In this document: one piece after another, positions 43,155 to 51,756 of the stretch
How the letters are laid out: each line of letters opens with the position of its first letter
Position numbering within the stretch: the first letter of the stretch is position 1
DNA from: Oceanospirillaceae bacterium
Lineage (GTDB): Bacteria > Pseudomonadota > Gammaproteobacteria > Pseudomonadales > Balneatricaceae
NCBI GenBank assembly: GCA_024640955.1
Contig: JAHEDZ010000017.1
Span: 1-52,398, forward strand
Length of the DNA: 52,398 bases
Direction: 5' to 3'
Notes under the pieces: model-generated
The model's input: the letters and a program-made list of their open reading frames with translations, nothing else
Told to the model about the DNA's origin: nothing
Databases searched by the model: none
Made by a program: the position numbers and the translations under genes

Positions 43155-45281
43155 ACGTCGGTTGAACCACCAGCGCGTCAGCTTTAACAGACGTTCAGGC
43201 TGATGGGCGCGCTTCCAATTGCCAGCTACATACTTGCTCGCCTCGTTCATCGTTGGGTAGGCGTGCACCACGCTAAGCAGCTTATTCAAACCTAACTTGT
43301 GGCGCATGGCGACGCAGAAAATACCTAAAAGATCACCCGCCTCTGGTGCGGTAATCGTAACGCCCAAAATCTTGTCGGATCCGCTCGCGGTCATGACCTC
43401 AATATATCCGCGCGCCTCGCCCTCCGCGATCGCACGATCAAGCTCCTCCAGATCGAAACGGGTGACCTCATAATCGATGCTGCGCTGTTCGGCCTCATCG
43501 GCAGTCATACCCACAGCAGCGATCTGCGGATCGCTGAAGGTAACGCGAGGTATCAAGGAGTAGTCGACCTTGAAGCTCTTGAACTTGCCAAACAAAGCAT
43601 TCACGCTGGCATACCAAGCCTGATGCGCGGCTGCATGGGTAAATTGATGCGGCCCCGCGAGGTCGCCTACGGCATAAATATGTGGAAAATGCGTTTGCAG
43701 CAGGTCATTTAGGCGCACCTCTGAGGTATCAACACCCAGCTCTTCAAGCCCCAGCCCCGCCATGCTGGCCTCACGACCCAGGGCGAATAGGACGCGATCT
43801 GCTATAACCTGTGACTCGCCCGTTGCGTGGTGAACAGTCAGCACTGCTCTTTCAGTTGAGCTTGCCTTGGTCACCTGCGCACCAAACAACATCTCAACTC
43901 CCTCCACTTGGAGTTGCGCCTGAACTAGCTCAGCCGCCTCAGCAGGCTCCCGTTTTAAAATGCGCTCAGAGCGCACCACCAAGGTTATCTTCACGCCTAA
44001 GCGATTCAGCGCTTGAGCTAACTCAATCGCTACAGGCCCCGAGCCCAGGATGGCCAGGTGTTCGGGCGCCTTGTCCAATGAACTCAGGTAGTCCCAGAGG
44101 GAGTCGCTGGTAAGCGTCAACTCATCGACTAGCCCTTCAATACTCAGCTGTCGCGGTTTAGCTCCGGTAGCAATAACAATGTTTTCAGCGGTCAGTCGGC
44201 TCACTTTACCCTGCTGTGCTATCTCCAGCGTCCAAGGGTCAACAAAACGGGCCCAACCTTGCACACAGTCCACACCCAAACCGGAGTAGCGCTCGACACT
44301 ATCATGGGGTTCGACCTCAGCGATGACCTGCCGCACCTGCCGCATCACGGCAGGAAAATCCACTTCAGCTCTGCCTTTAATGCCAAACTTCTCAGCGCTC
44401 TCTATGGCGCGAACCACAGAACCCGCACGTATCAGCGCCTTGCTTGGCACACAGCCACGATTGAGACAGTCTCCACCCATCTCGGCTCCCTCAATGAGGG
44501 TCACACGCGCTTTCACCGCAGCCGCAATGTAAGAGCTAACCAGGCCGCCAGCTCCGGCACCGATCACCGCCATATTAGTGTCGAACTTAGCCGGCCGCTC
44601 GAAGCCTTTGTAAACACGGCGCCCATCCATCCAACCCAGTAGCCATTTGGAGACCCATGGCAAGAGTGCAATCAACGCAAAGGCGAGAAACATCTCCAGC
44701 GAGAGTATTCCTGCAGGGCTCTCGAGTTCAGCCAGCGAGCTTCCGGCGTTTACGTAGACCAAGGTACCGGGCAGCATGCCAAGTTGGCTGATCCAATAGA
44801 ATTTCAGTGTTGGAATACGGGTCAAACCCATCAGCAAATTGATCAGAAAGAACGGGAAGAGCGGCACCAGCCTAAGCGAAAAGAGATAGCGAGCGCCCTC
44901 ACCCTCCATCGCAGCGTTGATCTTATTAAAAGTCGAACCGAAGCGTTTCTCAAGATAGGCACGGAGTAGATAGCGCGCGACCAAAAATGCCAAAGTTGCA
45001 CCCAAGGTCGAAGCGAACGAGACAATCAACGTACCCCAGCCTAAGCCAAAAATAGCACCGGTCAACAGGGTCAGCGGTACGGCACCGGGAATGGATAGGG
45101 CTGTAACCGCGGTGTAGATACCGAACAGCAGGAAACCGACAAACAAGGGTTCTGCAGCGGCTTCGGCTCGAGCGTTATCTAGCTGCCCGCGGATAGCCTC
45201 GAAACTTAGGTAGCTGGTTAGATCAAAATGATAGGCGGCAGCTAAGGCCAACACTAACAGGGCAATCACAGTCTTCTTCAT
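43143..45281 (-). CDS. Fusion of TMEM64/TVP38 membrane domain with FAD-NAD disulfide oxidoreductase
   Basis: A 712-residue two-part protein. Residues 1-230 are a TVP38/TMEM64 (SNARE-associated/DedA-like) membrane domain with about six helices (GAVPLTLLTGAIFGLGWGT; LFPFFLINLLMGLTRIP). From about 237 a pyridine nucleotide-disulfide oxidoreductase follows: GAGAGGLVSSYIAAA, redox pair C272/C277 in DCLNRGCVPSKAL, and the C-terminal HAYPTMNE with catalytic His. The heavy-metal domain and the C-terminal Cys pair of mercuric reductase are missing. It starts 2 bases before ynjF and ends the ynj operon. In E. coli TMEM64 genes (ydjX, ydjZ) also neighbour the ynj genes. Substrate unknown. Confidence 0.88.
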   Translation of the reverse strand: MKKTVIALLVLALAAAYHFDLTSYLSFEAIRGQLDNARAEAAAEPLFVGFLLFGIYTAVTALSIPGAVPLTLLTGAIFGLGWGTLIVSFASTLGATLAFLVARYLLRAYLEKRFGSTFNKINAAMEGEGARYLFSLRLVPLFPFFLINLLMGLTRIPTLKFYWISQLGMLPGTLVYVNAGSSLAELESPAGILSLEMFLAFALIALLPWVSKWLLGWMDGRRVYKGFERPAKFDTNMAVIGAGAGGLVSSYIAAAVKARVTLIEGAEMGGDCLNRGCVPSKALIRAGSVVRAIESAEKFGIKGRAEVDFPAVMRQVRQVIAEVEPHDSVERYSGLGVDCVQGWARFVDPWTLEIAQQGKVSRLTAENIVIATGAKPRQLSIEGLVDELTLTSDSLWDYLSSLDKAPEHLAILGSGPVAIELAQALNRLGVKITLVVRSERILKREPAEAAELVQAQLQVEGVEMLFGAQVTKASSTERAVLTVHHATGESQVIADRVLFALGREASMAGLGLEELGVDTSEVRLNDLLQTHFPHIYAVGDLAGPHQFTHAAAHQAWYASVNALFGKFKSFKVDYSLIPRVTFSDPQIAAVGMTADEAEQRSIDYEVTRFDLEELDRAIAEGEARGYIEVMTASGSDKILGVTITAPEAGDLLGIFCVAMRHKLGLNKLLSVVHAYPTMNEASKYVAGNWKRAHQPERLLKLTRWWFNRRLKA

Positions 45282-45282
45282 A

Positions 45283-45888
45283 TCAGCTTAGCGCCTCCAT
45301 ACCCGTTTTAAGTCGCATTGCAGTGGTAATCAGACAGAGCACCGCAAAGAGCGTGCCCAAGGTCGGGAAGAGTCCCGGGAAGAGACAACAAATTAAGAAG
45401 AGCGCGATCGTCTCTGTCGCTTCGGTGAGGCCGCCAAGATAGTAAAACCCTTTGCGAGGGAACTCGATGCTGCTCAATTTTCGACGTTCAGCAAAGATCG
45501 CAAAAGCCAGGAAACTACTCGCGGTACCGATAAAACTAAATAACAGAAGCGCTGCTGTAACAGCATTCTGTTCAGGATTTTGCAGCGCAAAGCCGAGAGG
45601 CACCGAGGCGTAGAAAATAAAGTCCAGTAGGATATCGAGAAAGGCACCTGAATCTGTCGGACCCTGTCTTCGTGCTAACGCCCCATCAATCCCATCCGCA
45701 ACACGGTTAGCAAGTATGGCGATAATGGCTAGAAACTCCGCCCCAAGCGCCAGTAGAGGCAGCGCCAGCAGGCCAATCGCAAAACCCGCCCAGGTTACCT
45801 GATCGGCCTTGATCCCGCGGTCATCGAGCGTCTGCGCAAGGTCTTCGATCCAAGCCTTACTGGCCGCTAGTACTCGTGCATCAAACAT
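45283..45888 (-). CDS. ynjF: CDP-alcohol phosphatidyltransferase, YnjF-like
   Basis: A 201-residue membrane protein of the CDP-alcohol phosphatidyltransferase family, with about five helices. The family motif is present: ADGIDGALARRQ, then GAFLDILLD, the pattern DG..AR.......G...D...D. It transfers a phosphatidyl-type group to an unknown alcohol. The ATG at 45888 overlaps the ynjD end (ATGTTTGA) and has GGAG 9 bases upstream; an in-frame start at 45903 lies further inside ynjD. E. coli has YnjF in the same operon with YnjBCD. Confidence 0.85.
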   Translation of the reverse strand: MFDARVLAASKAWIEDLAQTLDDRGIKADQVTWAGFAIGLLALPLLALGAEFLAIIAILANRVADGIDGALARRQGPTDSGAFLDILLDFIFYASVPLGFALQNPEQNAVTAALLLFSFIGTASSFLAFAIFAERRKLSSIEFPRKGFYYLGGLTEATETIALFLICCLFPGLFPTLGTLFAVLCLITTAMRLKTGMEALS

Positions 45889-46513
45889 CGACTCTTTCTC
45901 CATCTAAACTCAGAACCCGGTGGCACTGCTGCAGATCTTCACGATCATGGCTGACCACCAAAGCTGGAATCTCTCGCTCGCTTATTTGGCTGAACACCCA
46001 AGTTCTGAACTCCGCTCGCAACTCCGGATCCAGACTCGAGAAGGGCTCGTCTAACAGCAGAGCTCTCGGCTCAGCTGCTAGCGCCCGTAACAGTGCTACG
46101 CGTGCTTGCTGCCCACCCGAGAGAGTAGCTGGATCTCGCTGCTCAAAGCCGCTCAGCCCCGCTTGCTCTAACATTTGAGCAATCTTTTGCGCTCTTTCAG
46201 CGCCTACAGGCATCGCAAACTGCAGATTTCCTGCGACACTAAGATGCGGAAAAAGCGTCGCCTGCTGCAGTAACAGCCCCACCTGCCGAGCCTCTGTGGG
46301 CAATTGATGAAGCTCTCTGCTGTTCAATAACAACTCTCCATTGGCCCTCAGACCCTCTGGTAAGGCGCCAAGCATCCATCTTAGAAGCGCTGTCTTTCCG
46401 CTACCGGACGCCGCCTGCAACCCCAGAATTTCCCCGCGATCGATCTCGAACGTAAGCGGTCCGAACAACTTGCGCTCCGGTGTCTCTATCTCGACCTGAA
46501 ACAACTCCAACAT
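45881..46513 (-). CDS. ynjD: ABC transporter ATP-binding protein, YnjD-like
   Basis: A 210-residue ABC ATPase. Walker A-type loop LQAASGSGKTALL is near 33-45, signature LSGGQQARVALLRA near 128, and Walker B ALLLDEPFSSLD. It is of the short ThiQ/YnjD class. It starts on the last base of ynjC and is overlapped by ynjF. It energises YnjC for a substrate bound by YnjB. Confidence 0.88.
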   Translation of the reverse strand: MLELFQVEIETPERKLFGPLTFEIDRGEILGLQAASGSGKTALLRWMLGALPEGLRANGELLLNSRELHQLPTEARQVGLLLQQATLFPHLSVAGNLQFAMPVGAERAQKIAQMLEQAGLSGFEQRDPATLSGGQQARVALLRALAAEPRALLLDEPFSSLDPELRAEFRTWVFSQISEREIPALVVSHDREDLQQCHRVLSLDGERVDV

Positions 46514-48087
46514 CAGTGCATCGACCTCCGATTCGCATAAACCATTTGAGGCAATCTCTGTGCCAAGCTGTAAGCAATCAGCGCGACCGCCAATAGCGCC
46601 AAGGTTTGGGCACCGAGAAGGCGTTTATCACCGCCTGCAAAGCGACTCAAGGTCTCAGTTGTCAGCGTCTCGACTCTTCCGGCTCCAATAAAAATCGTTG
46701 GAAGGTACTGCGCCAGGCTCACACTGAACCCAAGCGCAAAGGCTGCACAGATAGGGCGCAGTAACAGCGGTAGTTTCAGCCGCGTAAACAGCTCGGCTCT
46801 ATTCAGACCCAAGGTTCGGGCCGTCAATAACTGCTCTTGAGGCAGTGCGATATAGGCCGGCTTAAGCACCAGATAGACGTAAGGGATCACCCATAGGAGA
46901 TGGGCCAACAAAACCGCTACCCAACTGGGCGACATATCCAGTGCCAGAATGAACTGATATTGCCCAACCACTAGGGGCAGCACCGGCAAAAATAGCGGGA
47001 GTAAGATCCAACCTGTCTGCTTGATGCCTGTCTCCAGCACCAATAGCACCAGCACGATTGCCACTAATGCCGATGTAAAACCGAGACTCAGAGTGGTCAA
47101 CAGCGGTTCAAATGAGAGACTCTGCCATGCGTTCAGGCTCCAGCGTCCTGGCAGAAGCGCCGGATAGAACCAGCTGTGAGTAAATGACCAGAGTAGAATC
47201 AACAGCGCTAAAATCAGATGCAGCACCAGCAAACTTCGCCTTGCCGGTCGACCGATTGTCAGCCGCCCTAATCTGCGTCTACCCGAGGGCGCCTTCGCTC
47301 TCAGCAAGATCGGCAACTGCCAAATAAGAAGTGCTAAAGCGAGCAGTAACAGCATCAAGAAGAGTGTCATTACCATACCGAGCTCTCGCTGCTCCTGCAT
47401 CGGATCGAGTAGCCAGCTCCAGGCCAAAACAGCGAGTGTCGGTGGATGGGTGGGTCCCAAAACCCAGGCCATCTCAACCGATGACAGGCTATAGGCCGCA
47501 ACGGCAAGCAGTGGCCAGCGCAGTTTCGGCAGAATCTGCGGCACTAGAATCTGGCGAATGATTTGAGCGCGCTGGTAACCTTGGGTCTGGGCAACTAAAA
47601 ACTGGTCGGCCAGAGTGCTCTGCTGAAGTTGTGCCCAAATCATCCAGCAGAGAAACCAGCTCTCTTTTATTCCCAGCGCAACCGCCAAGCTCAAACCGTA
47701 GCTATCTTGTACCCAGATGCCGATGTCGAGGGGTGCAAGGATTCGCTCCAACCAGCCCTTGGGACTCAACAACAGATAGATACCGACCGCAAAGGCCAAA
47801 TGCGGTACAGCCAACAAGAGTGGCAACTGACGAGCAAAACGTTGATAACCAGAGGTAAAGATGAGCGAGCCCATCAATAGATAGCTCAGACCCAGCGCTA
47901 CAATCAGGCTTCCTAGTGTCGAAACCAGAGTACCCGCTAGCGCCGGGACAAACTCAGTTGCCTTGACCAGCATTGCCCAGGAAGAGACAAGCTCAAGTTC
48001 CCAGAACGGCGCTAATAGCGTTATGACTGGGAGATAAAGTGCGAGGCAAATCAGCAGTGCGGCAAAACTGAACAGCCTCAGACTCAA
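46513..48087 (-). CDS. ynjC: ABC transporter permease, two-domain, YnjC-like
   Basis: A 524-residue inner-membrane permease with two fused MetI-like halves, each with about six helices. EAA-loop regions appear as AQTQGYQRAQIIRQILVPQI in the first half and ARTLGLNRAELFTRLKLPLL in the second. This ThiP-like two-half layout is that of E. coli YnjC. It overlaps ynjB by four bases (ATGA type) and abuts ynjD. Substrate is unknown; thiamine-, iron- or polyamine-type importers share the fold. Confidence 0.88.
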   Translation of the reverse strand: MSLRLFSFAALLICLALYLPVITLLAPFWELELVSSWAMLVKATEFVPALAGTLVSTLGSLIVALGLSYLLMGSLIFTSGYQRFARQLPLLLAVPHLAFAVGIYLLLSPKGWLERILAPLDIGIWVQDSYGLSLAVALGIKESWFLCWMIWAQLQQSTLADQFLVAQTQGYQRAQIIRQILVPQILPKLRWPLLAVAAYSLSSVEMAWVLGPTHPPTLAVLAWSWLLDPMQEQRELGMVMTLFLMLLLLALALLIWQLPILLRAKAPSGRRRLGRLTIGRPARRSLLVLHLILALLILLWSFTHSWFYPALLPGRWSLNAWQSLSFEPLLTTLSLGFTSALVAIVLVLLVLETGIKQTGWILLPLFLPVLPLVVGQYQFILALDMSPSWVAVLLAHLLWVIPYVYLVLKPAYIALPQEQLLTARTLGLNRAELFTRLKLPLLLRPICAAFALGFSVSLAQYLPTIFIGAGRVETLTTETLSRFAGGDKRLLGAQTLALLAVALIAYSLAQRLPQMVYANRRSMH

Positions 48088-49268
48088 CTACCCGCCCCGT
48101 ATCTAGCCAGCCAAGCTTTCTCCAACGGCTCAACCCAACTAGCGTGAGGCTCGGCTATCCATGGGGTGGTGGCGGGTAGAGCAGCCGGGTCACGCTCTAT
48201 CAGCTGCGCAGCACTCGGCCCTGAGACCTTGCTGGGGTCTAACACACTGGGATCACCCCAAATATCCAGATCTGCTTTGCGCAGCTGCGCTTCTGGCGAG
48301 ATCAAGAAATTGGCGAACACCTTTGCGCCCGCTTTAGATTTTGAATTAGCCGGAATGGCAACAAAGTGAATGTTCCCGAGCATTCCCCGTTGAAAGCCGA
48401 AGCTGCGCACACCCTCTGGTAGAGTTCCCGAGCGCACAAGGTTAGCCGCATCATTAGGATTGAAGCTTAGCGATGTAAGAAGTTCACCGTCGGCAAACAG
48501 ACTGTGCATCTGAGCGATACCCTGCGGAAAGGCTTGCGCTTCACGCCATAGCAGCGGATGTAGCTGATCCAGATAACCCCACAACGGTGCGGTCACGCGC
48601 TCGAACTCCGAATCAGTCACCGGTTGGTAGAGCGCACTGTCCTCCTCTGAAAGATCGAGTAACAGCTGCTTCAGGAAACTGGTGGCATGGAAATCCGGAA
48701 CGCGCGGATAGGCCAACATGCCCGGTTGATCTTGCGCTAAGCCCAGCAACTCTTGCGCATTCGAAGGCGGTGTCGCAAGTCGATCAGGATGGTAGATCAG
48801 CGTCAGTTGCGCGCCGCCCCAAGGGCTCTCCTGACCATCGGTTGGGACCGTAAAATCCGTCGTGACCGGTAGGCGATAATCGACCAGCTCAGAGTTTGGC
48901 AGATCCTGAGCCCAAGACTCTGCTAAAAGCCCCTCCTGTTTCAAACGCCGAAAATTCTCGCCGTTGACCCACATTAGATCGACACTACCCTCGTCTGTGT
49001 TACCTGCACCGAATTCAGTCGAAATACGGGTCACAACGGCCGCTGCATCAGTAATCTTTACCAACTCAACCTGCACACCAGACTCTTCAGCGACGCGTTC
49101 AGCGGCCCACTCAATGTAGCTGTTAATGACATCGCTGCCGCCCCAGGCGTTGAAGTAGACAGTCTGCCCACGCGCTTCGCTCTCTACGGCGCTCCAGTCT
49201 TGGGCATAAGTCATTGACGCAAAGGGCAAAGCCAGTAGAAGTGCCGGCAGAAAGGGTCGTTTTAACAT
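48084..49268 (-). CDS. ynjB: ABC transporter substrate-binding protein, YnjB-like
   Basis: A 394-residue periplasmic binding protein. A signal peptide (MLKRPFLPALLLALPFASMTYA) is followed by DWSAVESEARGQTVYFNAWGGSDVIN, which is close to E. coli YnjB, as is SVDLMWVNGENFRRLK. It is the first gene of the ynjB-C-D-F-oxidoreductase operon; overlaps ynjC. The ligand of YnjB is not established. An AACAATAA motif lies about 30 bases upstream of the ATG (49295-49302, minus strand). Confidence 0.88.
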   Translation of the reverse strand: MLKRPFLPALLLALPFASMTYAQDWSAVESEARGQTVYFNAWGGSDVINSYIEWAAERVAEESGVQVELVKITDAAAVVTRISTEFGAGNTDEGSVDLMWVNGENFRRLKQEGLLAESWAQDLPNSELVDYRLPVTTDFTVPTDGQESPWGGAQLTLIYHPDRLATPPSNAQELLGLAQDQPGMLAYPRVPDFHATSFLKQLLLDLSEEDSALYQPVTDSEFERVTAPLWGYLDQLHPLLWREAQAFPQGIAQMHSLFADGELLTSLSFNPNDAANLVRSGTLPEGVRSFGFQRGMLGNIHFVAIPANSKSKAGAKVFANFLISPEAQLRKADLDIWGDPSVLDPSKVSGPSAAQLIERDPAALPATTPWIAEPHASWVEPLEKAWLARYGAGS

Positions 49269-49378
49269 GGTCGAAAATTCCTTAGCGGGTGTAGTTATTG
49301 TTTTGTCGTTGAGTGTTTTAAATCCTTACACCCATTACGCAAAATAGCTGATGGTCAGACCAGACAGAGCTGCTAATT

Positions 49379-49640
49379 TTAGAACGAGGAGCCGGGCTCT
49401 TGCAGAAACTCTTACTCCTCGGCAGTTGAGCTGCGCCCCAAGATCTCATTCCGATGCGGATAGCGACCGAAACGATCGACTATCGCTTTGTGCTTGCACT
49501 CAAACTCCAAGTTGTACTCCAAGCCAGATTGATCGAATAGCACCAGTGCCTGCTGCGATCGCCTCCAGATCCAGATCTTTTACGAACCACTGTTTCGGCT
49601 CGAGTTCGTTAAACCAAAACTCTAATACTTCGCTCTCCAC
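49379..49640 (-). pseudogene. DUF924 family remnant with internal deletion
   Basis: A GTG at 49640 with AGGAGG 5 bases upstream opens VESEVLEFWFNELEPKQWF, the N-terminus of DUF924 proteins. About 25 codons in, a frameshift and deletion join it to the middle of the family (ALVLFDQS, then KHKAIVDRFGRYPHRNEILGR). That frame meets TAA at 49412-49414; the natural ending EFLQEPGSSF continues after it to a second TAA at 49379-49381. A normal member is about 180 residues, so roughly 100 residues are lost. Expression signals still look intact. Confidence 0.8.
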
Positions 49641-49728
49641 ACTCGCCTCCTTTTAACCTTTAGCTTTGAGTGTAGACCCCTAGTCGTTATTATGTGTCTC
49701 ACTAATCTGGATCGGTAACTTCAACGGC

Positions 49729-50592
49729 ATGAAAACCAAGCTCGGCCTGATCGGCAACTCTATCTCTCAATCGCGAGCGCCCTTTCTGCACCGCATGCTC
49801 GGTGACATCTACGGCGTAGATGTCACCTACAACCTCAACGACCCAGGCGAGAATAGTCGTGAGGCGTTTGAGGGGATGCTGCAGACGCTCAAAGATGAGG
49901 GTTACACCGGTTGTAACGTCACCTTCCCGTTCAAAGCGCTGGCGGTTGAGTATGTCGACGAGCCTGACCAAGCGGTCAATGAGGTTGGCGCAACCAACAC
50001 GCTCTACCTGGCGGACGGTAAAGTGCGCGCTACCAACACCGACTACACCGGATTTATCCGCGGCTACAAAGCGCGTCGTGGCGATAAACCTGCCGGCGAA
50101 GTTTTGATGCTGGGTGCCGGTGGCGTTGGCCGTGCAGTGGCATTTGGACTGTTCCACTGCGGAGCGTCAAAAGTACGCATTTTTGATCTTAACCCCGAGG
50201 GTGCAAAAGCGCTGGCCGATGCAGTGAATGCTAAGGGCTACAACGCTGAGGTTATCAGCGCTGATGAGGTTTCAGCGGCGGCTAAACAGGCAGACGGCTT
50301 AGTTAACTGTACTCCCGTCGGCCACTACGCCACGCCCGGTATCCCACTGGACCCAAGCCTCTTCGGTGGACAGCAGTGGGCCTTTGATGCGGTCTATGTA
50401 CCGCTAGACACCGAGTTCCTCAAAGCTGCCCACGCAGCTGGACTCGATCTGGTCAGCGGCTTCGACCTCTTCTTCTACCAAGGGATCGACGCCTTTCAGA
50501 CATTCGCCAACATTGAGGCGGATGCGAACCAGGCCTTGGGTCGCTTCGTGGACGAGTTCGAAGTCCAAAGCGACCTGCTAAAGCTGAACTAG
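49729..50592 (+). CDS. Shikimate dehydrogenase-like NAD(P) oxidoreductase
   Basis: A 287-residue protein with the shikimate/quinate dehydrogenase fold. The substrate domain shows GLIGNSISQSRAPFLHRML and NVTFPFKALA, holding the conserved Lys, and ATNTDYTGF, holding the conserved Asp. The nucleotide loop is LGAGGVGRAV. The usual S-L-S-P-x-M-H-N motif is changed to SISQSRAPF, and the C-terminal VSGFDLFFYQGIDAF is typical. It is therefore probably a relative of AroE/YdiB with a different acid substrate. It is convergent with the AGE-family gene and alone in its strand. Confidence 0.82.
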   Translation: MKTKLGLIGNSISQSRAPFLHRMLGDIYGVDVTYNLNDPGENSREAFEGMLQTLKDEGYTGCNVTFPFKALAVEYVDEPDQAVNEVGATNTLYLADGKVRATNTDYTGFIRGYKARRGDKPAGEVLMLGAGGVGRAVAFGLFHCGASKVRIFDLNPEGAKALADAVNAKGYNAEVISADEVSAAAKQADGLVNCTPVGHYATPGIPLDPSLFGGQQWAFDAVYVPLDTEFLKAAHAAGLDLVSGFDLFFYQGIDAFQTFANIEADANQALGRFVDEFEVQSDLLKLN

Positions 50593-51755
50593 TTCAGGTT
50601 ATCCATCACGTCCCAACAAGCTCCAAGGGTATGGTAATCCACCTTGCCCATCGGAGATTTTTCATCCGAGATCTTAGACCCATCACGCCCAACTACTCGA
50701 AACCAAGCGCCATACTCGTGATCAACTAGATTGTCCCAGCTGTACTGCCAGATACGGTTGTACCAATCTAGGTACTGCTCTTCACCCGTCACCTTGTATA
50801 GACGATAAGCCGCGGCCAGTGATTCAGCCTGCACCCAGAAATACTTCTGCGCATCGGCAAATTCACCCGTTGGCGCGAAGCCGTAAACCAGTCCGCCAAA
50901 TTCGCTGTCCCACCCCTTAGCTACAGCTGCATCAAATAGTGCTTTAGCGCGCTCGACATACCAGCTATCGGACTTCAAAGCGTTAAGCTGCAACAGTAGC
51001 TTGGTCCACTCGTTCTGATGCCCCGGTTGGAAACCCCAAGGCTTGAACAGGTCGTCAGGTTTATCAATGTTGTATTGCCAGTCGGGGTTCCAACTCGCGT
51101 CATAGTGCTCCCAAATCAATCCGCCAGCGACACTAGCATGTTCGCCAGCAAACCGGCGCGCCAGCGAGTCGGCGCGATCAAAGTAGATAGTGTTCTGTGT
51201 CGCGCGGTACGCCGCAATGTACGCTTCACACAGGTGCATATTGGCATTCTGGCCGCGATAGGGGTCGAGTGTTTGCAGATCAGCACTGCGCTCATCAGCA
51301 TAGGCGCGATGATCGGACTCGTAAAACTGCTCCTCCAACAGTTGATGTACCGCTGCAATCGCTGCTGTCGCATCGGTCAGCCCTGCTAAATGTGCATGCG
51401 AGTAAGCCAAAATCACAAACGCCTGACCATAGGCCATGGCGGTGTTATCCAGCTCCTCGCCATGCATCCAGCCGAAGTGGCCAGTTGCATCGACACGATG
51501 ATGCGTCTCTAGGTATTCGAGACCCATACGGGCCCAGTCCGCATAGTGCTCACCATAACCGCGACGGTAGGCCTCGGCATAGTTGAATACAAAGCGTGTG
51601 GACGAAACCAGATGGCGGTTTACCGGATCGTATACTGAGCCATCGTCACGAAAATTCTGAAAAAAACCGCCCTTGGGGTCGCGTACAACCGGTTCGTAGA
51701 ACGCGAGAATAGACTCGGTGTGCTGCTGCAGAAATTCAGGCGAATCAAACTTCAT
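50589..51755 (-). CDS. AGE-family sugar epimerase/isomerase (mannose isomerase-like)
   Basis: A 388-residue alpha/alpha-barrel protein of the N-acylglucosamine 2-epimerase superfamily, which includes D-mannose isomerase (mannose to fructose) and YihS. His and Glu residues of the active site are visible in QPGHQNEWTKLL and in the C-terminal region DEKSPMGKVDYHTLGACW. The start is the ATG at 51755, with AGGAG 7 bases upstream and one base after the oxidoreductase stop; an upstream in-frame start at 51893 would overlap that gene. Together with the Gfo/Idh oxidoreductase it forms a sugar-processing operon. If it makes fructose, it links to the fructokinase-like gene elsewhere in the window. Confidence 0.85.
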   Translation of the reverse strand: MKFDSPEFLQQHTESILAFYEPVVRDPKGGFFQNFRDDGSVYDPVNRHLVSSTRFVFNYAEAYRRGYGEHYADWARMGLEYLETHHRVDATGHFGWMHGEELDNTAMAYGQAFVILAYSHAHLAGLTDATAAIAAVHQLLEEQFYESDHRAYADERSADLQTLDPYRGQNANMHLCEAYIAAYRATQNTIYFDRADSLARRFAGEHASVAGGLIWEHYDASWNPDWQYNIDKPDDLFKPWGFQPGHQNEWTKLLLQLNALKSDSWYVERAKALFDAAVAKGWDSEFGGLVYGFAPTGEFADAQKYFWVQAESLAAAYRLYKVTGEEQYLDWYNRIWQYSWDNLVDHEYGAWFRVVGRDGSKISDEKSPMGKVDYHTLGACWDVMDNLN

Positions 51756-51756
51756 T

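Noticed and set aside
43143-44575. Mercuric reductase call for the oxidoreductase half
   Set aside because: The redox Cys pair is present, but the N-terminal metal-binding domain and the C-terminal Cys pair that bind mercury are missing, and no mer genes are near.
49351-49656. Plus-strand frame of 101 codons over the DUF924 remnant
   Set aside because: The minus strand shows clear family motifs; the plus frame is low-complexity Arg/Ser-rich and has no ribosome site.
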